DNA from: Aeromonas rivipollensis
GTDB taxonomy: Bacteria > Pseudomonadota > Gammaproteobacteria > Enterobacterales > Aeromonadaceae
NCBI RefSeq assembly: GCF_010974825.1
Contig: NZ_JAAILA010000007.1
Span: forward strand, 1-64,000
Length of the DNA: 64,000 bases
Direction of reading: 5' to 3'
Shown here: piece after piece, positions 1 to 10,910 of the stretch
How the letters are laid out: every line of letters starts with the position of its first letter
How positions within the stretch are numbered: position 1 is the stretch's first letter
Notes under the pieces: model-generated
Seen by the model: the letters and a program-made list of their open reading frames with translations, nothing else
Databases searched by the model: none
Told to the model about the DNA's origin: nothing
Translations under genes and position numbers: made by a program

Positions 1-338
1 GGCTTTTCGAGGTTACCGACTGGGTTGTTTGCGTTGCCGCTTGCCCTGTCGATGGATGCGCATTATAGGGAGCTGGCTCGGATTGGCAAGGGTGATTTCG
101 CATAAAATTCGCATTTCCAGCTCAACCGCTCACCAATCAACCAAGGCGGTGTTTTAATGCTCAAGCAGGGTTCCGTATGCAGGCACTTTCTACCCCTTGC
201 CGGGTCAAGGGTGTCAGTAGATCAAGGTTGTATCGAATTGCCTTTCCCGAACACCATAACCATGGTGATCGGGATCCGGCCTTCGGGTAACATAGCGCCC
301 CTTTGCGATTCTCACACTCTTGGGCTTTGGAGAGTTTA
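1..338. other. Non-coding leader region upstream of rapA
   Basis: No convincing gene is visible. Short open frames here lack ribosome binding sites and have no recognisable protein character. A TATAGGGAG-like stretch near 64-72 and a small CACCAT/ATGGTG inverted repeat at 252-267 are the only structures seen. The region presumably carries the rapA promoter and leader. The gene on its left lies outside the window. Confidence 0.5.
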
Positions 339-3206
339 ATGCCTTTTGCACTTGGCCAGCGTTGGATTAGTGATACAGAGACGGATCTGGGGTTGGGGAC
401 TGTCGTTGCTGTTGAAGGACGCATGGTTACCCTGTTGTTTCCGGCTACCGGTGAAAACCGCATGTATGCCAAAGAAGAGGCGCCGGTGACCCGGGTCAGC
501 TTCAATGTGGGCGATCAGATTGTCACTCACGAAGACTGGACCATGACGGTCGAAGAAGTGCAGGAAAAAGACGGCCTGCTTATATATGTAGGTGTACGCA
601 CCGACAACGATGAGCCCGTTGCCCTCAAGGAAGTGTTTCTCAGCAACTTTATCAAGTTCAACAAGCCGCAGGATCGCCTGTTCGCCGGTCAGATTGACCG
701 CATGTCCCGCTTTACCCTGCGCTACGAGGCGCTGATCAACCAGCACCAACGCCGTCGCAACCCGACTCGTGGTCTGGCCGGTGGCCGGGTCAGCCTGATC
801 CCGCACCAGCTCTATATCGCCCATGAAGTGGGTCACCGCTACGCCCCGCGTGTATTGCTGGCCGATGAGGTGGGCCTGGGCAAGACCATAGAAGCGGGCA
901 TGATCATCCATCAGCAGCTGCTCTCCGGTCGCGCCCATAGGGTGCTCATCCTGCTGCCCGAAACCTTGCAGCACCAGTGGCTGGTCGAGATGCTGCGCCG
1001 CTTCAACCTGCACTTCTCCCTGTTTGACGAGGAGCGCTGTATCGAGGCATTCGCCGATGCGGAGAACCCCTTCGAAACCGAGCAGCTGGTGATCTGCAGC
1101 CTCGACTTCCTGCGCAAGAAGCGTCGTCGCTTCGAGCAGGTGCTGGAAGCCGAGTGGGATCTGCTGGTTGTCGACGAAGCGCACCATCTGGAGTGGAGCG
1201 AGGAGGCGCCGAGCCGTGCCTACGAAATGGTGGAGGCGCTGGCCGAACAGGTGCCTGGTGTGCTGCTGCTGACCGCGACCCCGGATCAGCTGGGCCACCA
1301 GAGCCACTTTGCCCGTCTGCGCCTGCTCGACCCCGAGCGTTTCTACGACTACGAGGCCTTCCTCGCCGAGGAACAGGCCTACGGTCAGGTCGCCAGCGCG
1401 GCGCAAGAGCTGCTGGATGGCGAGACCCTGAGCGATGAAGCCAGGCAGACCCTCGCCAGCCAGCTGGAAGGGCTGGACTTGAGCGATGCTGCCGCCCGCC
1501 AACAAGCGGTCACCAAGCTGTTGGATCAGCATGGCACCGGCCGGGTGCTGTTCCGCAACAGCCGCGCCAATATTCAGGGCTTCCCCGAGCGTCACCTCAA
1601 CGTCTACCCCATGCCGCTGCCGGAGCAGTACAAGACCGCCATCAAGGTGATGGGCATGATGGGTGGCAATGGTGGCGATCTGCAGACCCGCGCCCTGCGC
1701 TACCTCTACCCCGAGAAGATCTTCCAGCAGTTCGAAGGCGACAACGCCACCTGGACCCAGTTCGACCCCCGCGTCGAATGGTTGCTGGAGCTGCTGCTCT
1801 CTGCCCGTCAACAGAAGGTGCTGGTGATCTGCTCCGAAGCTGCCACCGCCATCACGCTGGAAGAGGCGCTGCGTACCCGTGAAGGGATCCGCGGCACAGT
1901 GTTCCATGAAGGGATGTCCATCCTCGAGCGGGACAAGGCCTCAGCCTATTTCGCGCAAGAGGATGGCGGCGCCCAGGTGCTACTCTGCTCCGAGATCGGC
2001 TCAGAGGGTCGCAACTTCCAGTTTGCCAGCCATCTGGTGCTGTTCGATCTGCCTCTCAACCCGGACCTGCTGGAACAGCGTATCGGCCGACTGGACCGTA
2101 TCGGTCAGCAGAATACCGTCGAGATCCACGTTCCCTATCTGGAAGGGACTGCCCAGCGCGCCCTGCAGCTGTGGTATCACGACGGCCTGGACGCGTTCGA
2201 GCAGACCTGTCCGACTGCCCGCCCGGTATTCGAAGCGGTGCGTGACGAGCTGTTCGAACTGCTTGCCGCCAATACGGGTGATCAAGCCGCTCTGGATACC
2301 CTGCTGGCCAGGACACGGGAGATCCACGAGCCGCTCAAATCCCGCATGGAGCAGGGTCGCGATCGCCTGCTGGAGATCCACTCCAGCGGTGGCGCCGCCG
2401 CCCAGCAGCTGGTCGACAAGCTGGCCGCCGAAGATGACGACACCGGCATGATCTCCTTCGCCCTCAAGATGTTCGACGAGATCGGCGTCAATCAGGATGA
2501 CAGGGGCGAGAACGCACTGGTGCTGACGCCCGGGGATCACATGCTGGTCTCCAGCTTCCCGGGCTTGCCGCAAGACGGCATGACCATCACCTTCGATCGC
2601 AACACCGCCCTGTCGCGGGATGACATGGCGCTGCTCTCCTGGGATCACCCCATGATGCGCGGCGGTATCGACCTGATCCTGGGCTCCGAGATCGGTGCTA
2701 CCTCGGTCGCACTGCTCAAGAACAAGGCGCTGCCCATCGGCTCCATCCTGCTTGAGCTGATCTTCGTTGCCGAGTCTGCGGCCCATCCCCAGCTCTACCG
2801 CTTCATGCCGCCGACCCCGATCCGTCTGCTGATGGACAAGAACGGCCAGAATCTGGGCGAAAAAGTGGCGTTCGATGCCTTCAACCGCCAGCTGACCCCG
2901 GTCAACCGCCACCTCGGCAGCAAGCTGGTCACCGCGTCACAGCCGGTGATCCACGGCCTGATTGGCAAGGGGCAGGTCATTGCCGACGAGCTGAAAGCCG
3001 GGATTGTCGACAAGGCCCGCGCCCAGATGGCGCAGACTCTGCAGCAGGATCTGGATCGTCTGGAAGCGCTCAAGGCGGTCAACCCGAACGTGCGCGACAG
3101 CGAACTGGATTATCTGCGCAATCTGCAGGCAGAATTGCACCACCTGATCGATCAGACCCAACTCAAGCTGGACGCAATCCGCTTTATCGTGGTCACCCAT
3201 AACTGA
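339..3206 (+). CDS. rapA: RNA polymerase-associated ATPase RapA (HepA)
   Basis: SWI2/SNF2-family ATPase that binds core RNA polymerase and recycles it after transcription. The product is 955 aa, close to the 968 aa of E. coli RapA. The N-terminus MPFALGQRW and the following Tudor-like region match the family. A Walker A motif (DEVGLGKT) sits near residue 180, a DEAH box ([10 protein letters not shown]) near 280, and the second helicase lobe includes SEGRNFQ and the arginine-finger segment [11 protein letters not shown]. The ATG at 339 was chosen over an upstream in-frame ATG at 303 because the family begins at MPFALGQRW. The 3' end is followed by a degenerate copy of its last 18 codons (3229-3285). 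Confidence 0.97.
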   Translation: MPFALGQRWISDTETDLGLGTVVAVEGRMVTLLFPATGENRMYAKEEAPVTRVSFNVGDQIVTHEDWTMTVEEVQEKDGLLIYVGVRTDNDEPVALKEVFLSNFIKFNKPQDRLFAGQIDRMSRFTLRYEALINQHQRRRNPTRGLAGGRVSLIPHQLYIAHEVGHRYAPRVLLADEVGLGKTIEAGMIIHQQLLSGRAHRVLILLPETLQHQWLVEMLRRFNLHFSLFDEERCIEAFADAENPFETEQLVICSLDFLRKKRRRFEQVLEAEWDLLVVDEAHHLEWSEEAPSRAYEMVEALAEQVPGVLLLTATPDQLGHQSHFARLRLLDPERFYDYEAFLAEEQAYGQVASAAQELLDGETLSDEARQTLASQLEGLDLSDAAARQQAVTKLLDQHGTGRVLFRNSRANIQGFPERHLNVYPMPLPEQYKTAIKVMGMMGGNGGDLQTRALRYLYPEKIFQQFEGDNATWTQFDPRVEWLLELLLSARQQKVLVICSEAATAITLEEALRTREGIRGTVFHEGMSILERDKASAYFAQEDGGAQVLLCSEIGSEGRNFQFASHLVLFDLPLNPDLLEQRIGRLDRIGQQNTVEIHVPYLEGTAQRALQLWYHDGLDAFEQTCPTARPVFEAVRDELFELLAANTGDQAALDTLLARTREIHEPLKSRMEQGRDRLLEIHSSGGAAAQQLVDKLAAEDDDTGMISFALKMFDEIGVNQDDRGENALVLTPGDHMLVSSFPGLPQDGMTITFDRNTALSRDDMALLSWDHPMMRGGIDLILGSEIGATSVALLKNKALPIGSILLELIFVAESAAHPQLYRFMPPTPIRLLMDKNGQNLGEKVAFDAFNRQLTPVNRHLGSKLVTASQPVIHGLIGKGQVIADELKAGIVDKARAQMAQTLQQDLDRLEALKAVNPNVRDSELDYLRNLQAELHHLIDQTQLKLDAIRFIVVTHN

Positions 3207-3228
3207 CAAGGTACCGACCGACAGCGGC

Positions 3229-3285
3229 CAGACCCAGCTCAAGCTGGATACCCAATGCCGCTTTATCGTGGTCACCCATAACTGA
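3229..3285 (+). pseudogene. Degenerate duplicate of the rapA 3' end
   Basis: These 57 bases encode [18 protein letters not shown] and a stop. They closely repeat the last codons of rapA at 3153-3206 ([17 protein letters not shown] and stop). The final 26 bases of the two copies are identical, and the second copy has one extra codon. It has no start codon of its own, so it is a gene-end remnant and not a gene. A GC-rich hairpin (TGGGGG/CCCCCA, 3286-3301) follows directly and may end rapA transcription, though no T-run follows it. Confidence 0.85.
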
Positions 3286-3321
3286 TGGGGGCTTGCCCCC
3301 ACCTTCTGATGCGAGACATTT

Positions 3322-3978
3322 ATGTTTGAATACTCACCGCCTCTGGAACCCTGGCTCGATATCCTGTTCAAGGACAAGGACATCATGGTGGTCAACAAGC
3401 CCACTGGCCTGCTGAGCGTCCCCGGGCGCGGCCCCGAGAATGAAGACAGCGTCCTGCATCGGGTGAAACAGCAGCACCCCAAGGCGGCGGCAGCTCATCG
3501 CCTCGACATGTCCACCACTGGCGTCATTGTCATTCCCCTCAATCCCAATTCCCATCGGGAGCTGAGCCGACAATTTCGCGAGCGGGAAACCGAGAAGCAC
3601 TACCTCGCCTGGGTGTGGGGCGAGCCGGAGGCAGACTCGGGTCAGGTCGACCTGCCGCTCTGCGTCGACTGGCCCAATCGCCCGAAGCAGAAGGTGGATC
3701 ATGAAGAAGGACGCCACGCCCTGACCCTGTGGGAAAAACTGAAGGTGGAGAACGGCAACAGCCTGATCAAGCTGACCCCTATCACGGGTCGCTCCCATCA
3801 GCTGCGCGTCCATATGCTGGAGCTGGGGCACCCGATTCTGGGTGACAACCTCTATGCCCATCCGGATGCACTGGCGGCGGCGCCCCATCTCTACCTGCAT
3901 GCGGCCATGCTGACCATCAGCCACCCTCGCAGCGGCGAGCGGATGACCTTCGAAGCCCCGGCCCCCTTCCAGCTCTGA
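3322..3978 (+). CDS. rluA: Dual-specificity 23S rRNA/tRNA pseudouridine synthase RluA
   Basis: Converts U746 of 23S rRNA and U32 of certain tRNAs to pseudouridine in the E. coli family. The 218 aa length matches E. coli RluA (219 aa). The catalytic motif HRLDMSTTG places the nucleophilic aspartate at Asp62, and GRSHQLRVHM is the conserved C-terminal motif. There is no N-terminal S4 domain, as expected for RluA rather than RluC/D. It follows rapA on the same strand, the same pairing as in E. coli, and ends before a strong bidirectional terminator. Confidence 0.94.
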   Translation: MFEYSPPLEPWLDILFKDKDIMVVNKPTGLLSVPGRGPENEDSVLHRVKQQHPKAAAAHRLDMSTTGVIVIPLNPNSHRELSRQFRERETEKHYLAWVWGEPEADSGQVDLPLCVDWPNRPKQKVDHEEGRHALTLWEKLKVENGNSLIKLTPITGRSHQLRVHMLELGHPILGDNLYAHPDALAAAPHLYLHAAMLTISHPRSGERMTFEAPAPFQL

Positions 3979-4010
3979 TCCGAAGGGATGCGAAGCAAAT
4001 CGCAGAGATA

Positions 4011-4042
4011 AAAAAGCCCCCATCGCGAGATGGGGGCTTTTT
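4011..4042. terminator. Bidirectional rho-independent terminator
   Basis: The stem GCCCCCATC/GATGGGGGC is flanked by an A-run on the left and a T-run on the right. It can therefore terminate rluA on the plus strand and the YjfB-like gene on the minus strand. Confidence 0.9.
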
Positions 4043-4050
4043 CATTAGGG

Positions 4051-4239
4051 TCAGACGCGAATATCGATCCTGCTTCCGAGGGAAGCGCTGGCCGATGTCG
4101 GCGCTACCGGAGCGGACTGCGCTGCCGTTGCCAGCAGTTTCAAAGCCGATTCGCCCTCCTGGGTCTGCTGCTTCTTGGCCAGGCTGGCCACCATCAGTGC
4201 AGAACCAAACGACGCATTTGCAGAGCTAGAAATATCCAT
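4051..4239 (-). CDS. YjfB-like small protein (putative motility protein family)
   Basis: A 62 aa protein beginning MDISSSANASFGSALMVASL, with the motif LAKKQQTQEGESALKLL. This pattern resembles the small YjfB family (putative motility protein), whose members share an MDI..AS.A start and a K..TQE..AL core. A very strong ribosome binding site (GCAGGAGGTACACA then ATG) supports translation. No signal peptide or membrane segment is evident. It lies 58 bases downstream of the GGDEF/EAL gene on the same strand and ahead of a terminator. Its biochemical function is unknown, and the family assignment rests on the short N-terminal pattern only. Confidence 0.75.
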   Translation of the reverse strand: MDISSSANASFGSALMVASLAKKQQTQEGESALKLLATAAQSAPVAPTSASASLGSRIDIRV

Positions 4240-4297
4240 TGTGTACCTCCTGCCTAAACACTATCGGCCGGGCTCCGCGAGACATGAGCCATATCGT

Positions 4298-6244
4298 TCA
4301 GAGCAGGTATGCCTTGTTCGGCGCACGCCGTGCCAGCCAGCGCTCCTCCATCTCCAGCAGGGTCTGATAGGCCTTGGACGCCTGCTCCGGGCGACTGAAC
4401 AGATAGCCTTGTCCGTAGAGATGGATGTCGGTCAATGAACGCAGCACGTCGAGCTGGCCCTGGGTCTCTATACCTTCACACACCAGCTTCTTGCCCAGCA
4501 TGGAGCCCATGCGGCAGATGTTGGCCACCAGCTCGGCCGCCTCTATGGAGGTGTCTATGCCCTGGATGAAGGATCTGTCTATCTTCACCTTGCTCACCGG
4601 CAGCTTCTGCAGATAGCTAAGAGATGAGTAACCGGTCCCGAAGTCATCCAACGCCAGGTGAACCCCCTGCTGGCTGAGATCCTGCATCAGCTGCAGCGAG
4701 TTCTTCACCTCGCGCATTGTGGTGTCTTCCGTCACCTCCAGTACCAGACAGGATGCGGGAATATGGTGTTCCATCAGCGCCTTGGCCACCAGCTTCAACA
4801 GGTTGCGCTGATACATGCCAGGGGAGATGTTGACGCACATCTGCAGATCGACCAAGCCCAGGTGCTGCCACTGGTGGAGCTGCTCGCACGCCGTGTTCAG
4901 CACCCAGCTCCCCAGCTTCTCGGCAAGCTGGAACTCTTCCGCCACTTGGATCACCTCGTTGGGTGGTATGAAGCCAAGCTCGGGATGACGCCACCTCAGC
5001 AGCGCCTCCACCGCCTCGCAGCGACCGCTCTCCAGATTGACTATGGGTTGGTAATAGAGCTCCAGGGCATTGTGTTCCAGCGCCATCACCATGTCGGAGG
5101 CGAGGTGCTTGCGCCTGGCGGTTTCGTTGAGCAGGGAGCTGTCATAGATGACATAAGGCACATGGGTCTTGCGGCTGTGGAACAGCGCCTGCTCCGCCCG
5201 GCTCAGCAGCTCCTGGGTCTGGTTGCTGTCCGTGGGGAAGAAGGCGATGCCTATGCCCACCTCCAGCCGGAAGGGGTAGCTGTCGATGATGATGTCTTGC
5301 TTGATGGCGTGGAGCACTCTTGCCACCAGCTCCCTGACCTGGCGCAGGTCGCTGCTGTCCCGTTGCAGCATGGCGAGCTGATCGCCCCCGAGACGCGCCA
5401 CCCACTCGCCGTTTTCACACAGGGCACGCAGCCGCTTGGCCAGCTCCTGCAGCAGTATGTCCCCTGTGCTGTAGCCAAACTTGCTGTTGATGTCCCGAAA
5501 ATCGTTGATGTCGATCAGTATCAGACCAAAGGGAGTATCACGGCTGACATAGGACTCCATCTTCTCCAGCAGGGCCAGCCTGTTGGCCAGACCGGTCAGC
5601 GGATCGACCCGGGCCGTTCTGAAATGACGCCTGGCTTCACGCACCAACAGAGCGCTGAGCAGAATGACGGAGATCACCAAGCCCAACACCATGAACAACA
5701 GGGCATCGCGCAGCTGGCCGAAGCGCTTGTCATTGCCCGAATAGACGTTGATGTTCTTCTGCATCATGGAGGCGAGAGAGTAAGAGAGCGGCTCCTGCAA
5801 GGGCGCAAGGGTCATCATGATCTGCTGGTAGTCCGGCATCCCCGGCTTCAGCCTGGTCAGCTCCGGCTCCAGCTTGCGGATATTGCTTTCGGTCAGCTGG
5901 ACCAGCCGCAGCGTCTTCGGATTGTCCGCCAGACTCTTGCGCAATTGGCCGCTCAGCAGTATGGGGGTGCGGCTCCACAGGATGTCATAGCGCAGCAGCA
6001 GGGTTTCATGGTCGATGCCGCCGTAGTGGTAAATCTCGACGGCATTGATAAAGCGCCCCAGCTCGAGCTGCAACTGCATCAATGCCCAGGAGACGTCATA
6101 GGTATACTTTTCCATCACCCGGGTCGCATTTTGTATCTGCACCAGGCAATACAGCGTGCTACCCGTGAATAACAGAATGGATAGATAAAGAACGCCGAGT
6201 AAGGGCCAGGCCCTGGTCTTCGCTTTCACCCAGTACTCCCGCAA
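4298..6244 (-). CDS. Membrane GGDEF/EAL c-di-GMP protein, DcpA-like
   Basis: A 648 aa inner-membrane signalling protein. Two membrane segments (about 13-35 and 182-203) bracket a periplasmic domain of about 145 residues. A GGDEF domain (about 213-370) and an EAL domain (about 385-640) follow. The cyclase signature is altered to GGDQL at 286-290, which suggests weak or no diguanylate cyclase activity. The EAL domain looks intact: EALLRW at 413-418, then the conserved ExTE, DDFGTG, K.D, EGIET and QGYLFSRP positions, so phosphodiesterase activity is plausible. The start is 10 bases after the stop of a periplasmic PruR-like gene. That pairing points to ligand control through the periplasmic domain. 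Confidence 0.92.
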   Translation of the reverse strand: MREYWVKAKTRAWPLLGVLYLSILLFTGSTLYCLVQIQNATRVMEKYTYDVSWALMQLQLELGRFINAVEIYHYGGIDHETLLLRYDILWSRTPILLSGQLRKSLADNPKTLRLVQLTESNIRKLEPELTRLKPGMPDYQQIMMTLAPLQEPLSYSLASMMQKNINVYSGNDKRFGQLRDALLFMVLGLVISVILLSALLVREARRHFRTARVDPLTGLANRLALLEKMESYVSRDTPFGLILIDINDFRDINSKFGYSTGDILLQELAKRLRALCENGEWVARLGGDQLAMLQRDSSDLRQVRELVARVLHAIKQDIIIDSYPFRLEVGIGIAFFPTDSNQTQELLSRAEQALFHSRKTHVPYVIYDSSLLNETARRKHLASDMVMALEHNALELYYQPIVNLESGRCEAVEALLRWRHPELGFIPPNEVIQVAEEFQLAEKLGSWVLNTACEQLHQWQHLGLVDLQMCVNISPGMYQRNLLKLVAKALMEHHIPASCLVLEVTEDTTMREVKNSLQLMQDLSQQGVHLALDDFGTGYSSLSYLQKLPVSKVKIDRSFIQGIDTSIEAAELVANICRMGSMLGKKLVCEGIETQGQLDVLRSLTDIHLYGQGYLFSRPEQASKAYQTLLEMEERWLARRAPNKAYLL

Positions 6245-6254
6245 GTCACCGTCT

Positions 6255-6752
6255 TTACTGCTGAATATCGATTGCGCTCAGTTGCCAGATCATCATGTCG
6301 GTGAACTCGGATCGCTTGAGTTCGGGATGCTGATCCAGCGGCAGGATAAACCAGAGCGGCCCTTTGTCACGTACCCGCATGGTCACCCCATCATCCTGCC
6401 AGGCCAAGATGGGATCGTATTGCCTGACCTTATCCCAGTTGATCCGGATCTGGAAACTATTCAAGGCGGTGAGCGTGATGCTCTTGCCGTTGGCCTTCAC
6501 CGCCGTCAGCACATCCGCCAGCTTGGGTCCCACGTATTTGTGCGGTTTGTCCACCCAGGGATTGCTCGTCACTATCTCATGCTGTGGCAGGGCCTGGATC
6601 ATGGCCATGTCGAAGGCAACCTCACCATCACTCGGGTCGGCGGGATCCAGATTCCCCGTCACCTTGAGGATCACGGGCCCTTCGGGAGCGGCCAATGCCA
6701 TGGTGGGGACGACAAGGGAAAACAGTAATGGGATCAGGCCTAATGTTCGCAT
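6255..6752 (-). CDS. Periplasmic PruR-like molybdopterin-fold (pterin-binding?) protein
   Basis: A 165 aa protein with a clear signal peptide (MRTLGLIPLLFSLVVPTMALA, cut after ALA near residue 21). The mature part has the small sulfite-oxidase/molybdopterin-binding fold pattern: L.VTGNL at the start, a KYVGPKLADVL segment, then SFQIRINWD and GPLWFILPLD. There is no cysteine in the protein, so the molybdenum-ligating residue of true oxidoreductases is missing. In Agrobacterium a protein of this type, PruR, binds pterins and controls its partner DcpA, a dual GGDEF/EAL protein. The next gene here is a membrane GGDEF/EAL protein, so I infer the same role. Confidence 0.8.
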   Translation of the reverse strand: MRTLGLIPLLFSLVVPTMALAAPEGPVILKVTGNLDPADPSDGEVAFDMAMIQALPQHEIVTSNPWVDKPHKYVGPKLADVLTAVKANGKSITLTALNSFQIRINWDKVRQYDPILAWQDDGVTMRVRDKGPLWFILPLDQHPELKRSEFTDMMIWQLSAIDIQQ

Positions 6753-6800
6753 GCTTACCTCAGATCATTTCACTATCAACAACTTCAGCTTAGTAGCACT

Positions 6801-6832
6801 AAAAAAAACGGCCCGCAAAAGCGAGCCGTTTG
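6801..6832 (-). terminator. Terminator of groES-groEL
   Basis: On the minus strand the stem AACGGCTCGC/GCGGGCCGTT with a TTTT loop is followed by a run of eight T. It starts 16 bases after the groEL stop codon and separates the operon from the pruR-like gene. Confidence 0.88.
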
Positions 6833-6847
6833 ATGACTATGACGGAA

Positions 6848-8494
<1,647 letters not shown>

Positions 8495-8525
8495 TTAAAT
8501 CAATTCGGGAAAAGGGGGGAAGTGA

Positions 8526-8819
8526 TTACGCTTCGACAATCGCCAGGATGTCGGTCTCGGACAGGATCAGCACGTCCTGGCCATCCAGCTTCTCGGTCTT
8601 CACGCCGTAGCCTTCGTTGAAGATCACCTTGTCACCCACCTTGACGGCGAGGGCTTTGACATCGCCATTGTCCAGAATTCGGCCAGTCCCCACGGCAAGA
8701 ACTTCACCACGGGTGGACTTCTGGGCCGCAGTGCCAGTCAAGACGATGCCGCCAGCGGATTTGGCTTCAGCTTCGATGCGCTTGATGATGACGCGGTCGT
8801 GCAGTGGACGAATTTTCAT
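8526..8819 (-). CDS. groS: Co-chaperonin GroES (10 kDa, Cpn10)
   Basis: Heptameric lid of the GroEL chamber. The 97 aa product starts [18 protein letters not shown], the universal GroES N-terminus. The ATG at 8819 was chosen over an in-frame ATG 15 bases upstream for this reason, and because a GGGAGAGTT ribosome binding site fits. The mobile loop (SAGGIVLTG) and the C-terminal [14 protein letters not shown] are present. It is the first gene of groES-groEL. Confidence 0.98.
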   Translation of the reverse strand: MKIRPLHDRVIIKRIEAEAKSAGGIVLTGTAAQKSTRGEVLAVGTGRILDNGDVKALAVKVGDKVIFNEGYGVKTEKLDGQDVLILSETDILAIVEA

Positions 8820-8893
8820 CGATAACTCTCCCAAAATGAGTCTCTGTGTTGCTTGAGGAATGGCCGCAGTCGGCCAAATTTGTTATGCCCCTG

Positions 8894-8922
8894 ATCTGGG
8901 GCAATTTGGGTAGCCCTTCAAG
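8894..8922 (-). promoter_or_regulatory. Sigma-32 (heat-shock) promoter of groES-groEL
   Basis: On the minus strand CTTGAAG (8922-8916) is followed after 14 bases by CCCCAGAT (8901-8894). These closely match the sigma-32 consensus CTTGAAA and CCCCATNT at the accepted spacing. The site is about 75 bases upstream of the groES start. It lies in the interval shared with the divergent MATE gene. Confidence 0.85.
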
Positions 8923-9061
8923 GGCAAATACAAAAAAAATATTTTCACGTACTATGAGTATCTTCGATGGATCACCCACCCCCAATCAGGAAGGCGGATG
9001 GACGCGGCCAGCATTTAGGCCCAGAGCACATAGAGACCCTGCCTTGAGCCGACCCAATCCC

Positions 9062-10396
9062 ATGCTGACCGAGCCCATGACGCCAGTGCTGCTGCGCATG
9101 ACGGGCCCCATGATCCTCGGCATCATCGCCATACTGGCATTCAATCTGGTCGATACCTTCTTCATCGGCATGCTGGGCACCCAGGCGCTGGCCGCCATCA
9201 GCTTCACCTTTCCGGTCACCTTCGTGGTCACCTCCCTCACCATGGGGCTGGGAGCGGGACTGTGCGCCCTGCTTGGTCATGCCCTGGGCCAGGGCCGTCA
9301 CGACGAGGCCGCCCGCATCACCACCGACTGCCTGTTCCTCGCCGTCATCCTGGTGACCCTGCTCGCCGTGCTGGGGGCCTTGACCATAGAGCCCCTCTTT
9401 ACCTTGCTGGGCGCCAGCGCCGAGCTCATTTCCCTCATCCATGACTACATGCTGATCTGGTATCTGACCGTGCCCATGCTGGTCATCCCCATGGTCGGCA
9501 ATGCCGCCATCCGGACCACAGGGGATACCAAGACCCCCAGCCTGGTGATGGGGGTGGCCGGTCTGGTCAACGGGGTGCTGGATCCCCTGCTCATCTTCGG
9601 GCCCGGCCCTTTCCCCGAATGGGGCATTCGCGGCGCCGCCATCGCTACCTCGATCTCCTGGCTGATGGCCATGCTGGTCAGCCTGCACATACTGCGCAAG
9701 CGGGAGCAACTGCTGTCATGGCGCCTCTCCCCTCGCCCGCGGCTGCTGGCCCACTGGCGCGCCCTGCTGCAGGTGGCGGTGCCCGCTTCCTTCACCAACA
9801 TGCTCAATCCGCTGGCCAACGCCGTGCTGATGGTCATCTTCGCCGGCCTGGGTACCGAGGTGGTGGCTGCCTATGGGGCCGCCTCCAGGGTGGAGGCGCT
9901 GCTGCTGATCGTGATGATGGCGCTCTCTTCCGTGCTGGCCCCCTTCGTCTCGCAGAACTGCGGGGCGGGCAATCCGGCGAGAGCCAGGGCAGCCCTGCTG
10001 CTCTGCATGCGGTTCGCCCTGCTGTTCCAGCTCGCCATCTACGGCCTCGTCTGGCTGCTGGCCCCCCTCATCGCCAACCTGTTCAGCGATCACCCTCAGG
10101 TAGTTCGGCTGATCGTGCTCTACCTGCATCTGGTGCCCATCGGCTACGGTTTTCAGGGCATGGTGATGTTGCTGGCCTCGGCCCTCAACGGGGTCAGAGC
10201 CTCGACGGTGTCATTCGTCTTCAACGGCATGCGGCTGTTTGTCTTCTTGCTGCCAGGGGCCTGGCTGGGTGCAAAGCTGGGGGGAGAGCAGGGGATCTAT
10301 CTGGGGATATTACTGGCAAACCTGGCGGCGGGGCTGCTGGCCTGGGGTTATGCCCACCGCAGGTTTGAGGGGCTCTGCCATCAGGTCCACCCCTGA
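9062..10396 (+). CDS. MATE family multidrug/toxin efflux transporter
   Basis: Predicted 12-helix inner-membrane exporter coupled to Na+ or H+. The product is 444 aa from MLTEPMTPVLLRMTGPM. Typical MATE elements are seen early: FNLVDTFFIGMLG and ALAAISFTFPV, then a second related half starting near PASFTNMLNPLANAV. The start is uncertain. An in-frame ATG at 8954 would add 36 residues of non-membrane sequence, and neither start has a clear ribosome binding site; I chose 9062 because MATE proteins commonly begin close to the first helix. In E. coli the matching position between fxsA and groS holds yjeH instead. The substrate is unknown. Confidence 0.9.
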   Translation: MLTEPMTPVLLRMTGPMILGIIAILAFNLVDTFFIGMLGTQALAAISFTFPVTFVVTSLTMGLGAGLCALLGHALGQGRHDEAARITTDCLFLAVILVTLLAVLGALTIEPLFTLLGASAELISLIHDYMLIWYLTVPMLVIPMVGNAAIRTTGDTKTPSLVMGVAGLVNGVLDPLLIFGPGPFPEWGIRGAAIATSISWLMAMLVSLHILRKREQLLSWRLSPRPRLLAHWRALLQVAVPASFTNMLNPLANAVLMVIFAGLGTEVVAAYGAASRVEALLLIVMMALSSVLAPFVSQNCGAGNPARARAALLLCMRFALLFQLAIYGLVWLLAPLIANLFSDHPQVVRLIVLYLHLVPIGYGFQGMVMLLASALNGVRASTVSFVFNGMRLFVFLLPGAWLGAKLGGEQGIYLGILLANLAAGLLAWGYAHRRFEGLCHQVHP

Positions 10397-10433
10397 CGGC
10401 GAGGGCCCCGATATGGCGGCCGACGCCGTTCAC

Positions 10434-10910
10434 TCACTCTTTGCGTTCAAATTCGCCTTCGATTGTGGTTCCGCCACCCTTGGCCCGATCCGGCTGCCCC
10501 TCGCCAGGGCGCGCCTCGAACGGCGGTTGCTGCCCCTGGAAGCCCCCCATCTGCATCCTGAACTGGCTGCTGCCCACCAGCTTGTCGGCCAGCCGGTTGC
10601 GCAGCCAGGGCTGCAGCAGCAGGATGCCGAAGAAGTCGGTCACAAAACCCGGAATGATCAGCAGCAGACCGGCCAGCGCCAGCATCATGCCTCCCATCAC
10701 CTCGCGGCCCGGCATCTCGCCCTGCTGCATCTTCTGCTGGGCGCTGAACAGGGTCTTGATCCCCTCGCTGCGCACCAGGGAAGAGCCCAGCACCGCGGTC
10801 AGCACCAGCAGGCCCACGGTCGGCAAGGCACCAATTACCGAGCCCACCTCTATCATCACGGTGAGCTCCAGCAATACCAGGCCAACCAACAACAGTAACA
10901 ACTTGCCCAT
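10434..10910 (-). CDS. fxsA: FxsA family membrane protein
   Basis: A 158 aa membrane protein of the FxsA/YtzA family. In E. coli its overproduction relieves F-plasmid exclusion of phage T7. It starts MGKLLLLLVGLVLLELTVMI and has hydrophobic segments near residues 3-22, 28-44 and 76-100, with the family's GLLLIIPGFVTDFFG motif. The C-terminal tail is polar and glycine-rich. The ATG at 10910 was chosen because TGAGGTTGCT precedes it; the longer frame adds only non-family residues. It converges on the MATE gene and is divergent from aspA, keeping the E. coli aspA-fxsA arrangement. Confidence 0.9.
   Translation of the reverse strand: MGKLLLLLVGLVLLELTVMIEVGSVIGALPTVGLLVLTAVLGSSLVRSEGIKTLFSAQQKMQQGEMPGREVMGGMMLALAGLLLIIPGFVTDFFGILLLQPWLRNRLADKLVGSSQFRMQMGGFQGQQPPFEARPGEGQPDRAKGGGTTIEGEFERKE

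Noticed and set aside
157..339. A 60-codon plus-strand frame upstream of rapA.
   Set aside because: No clear ribosome binding site or protein character, and it runs up to the rapA start. Probably chance.
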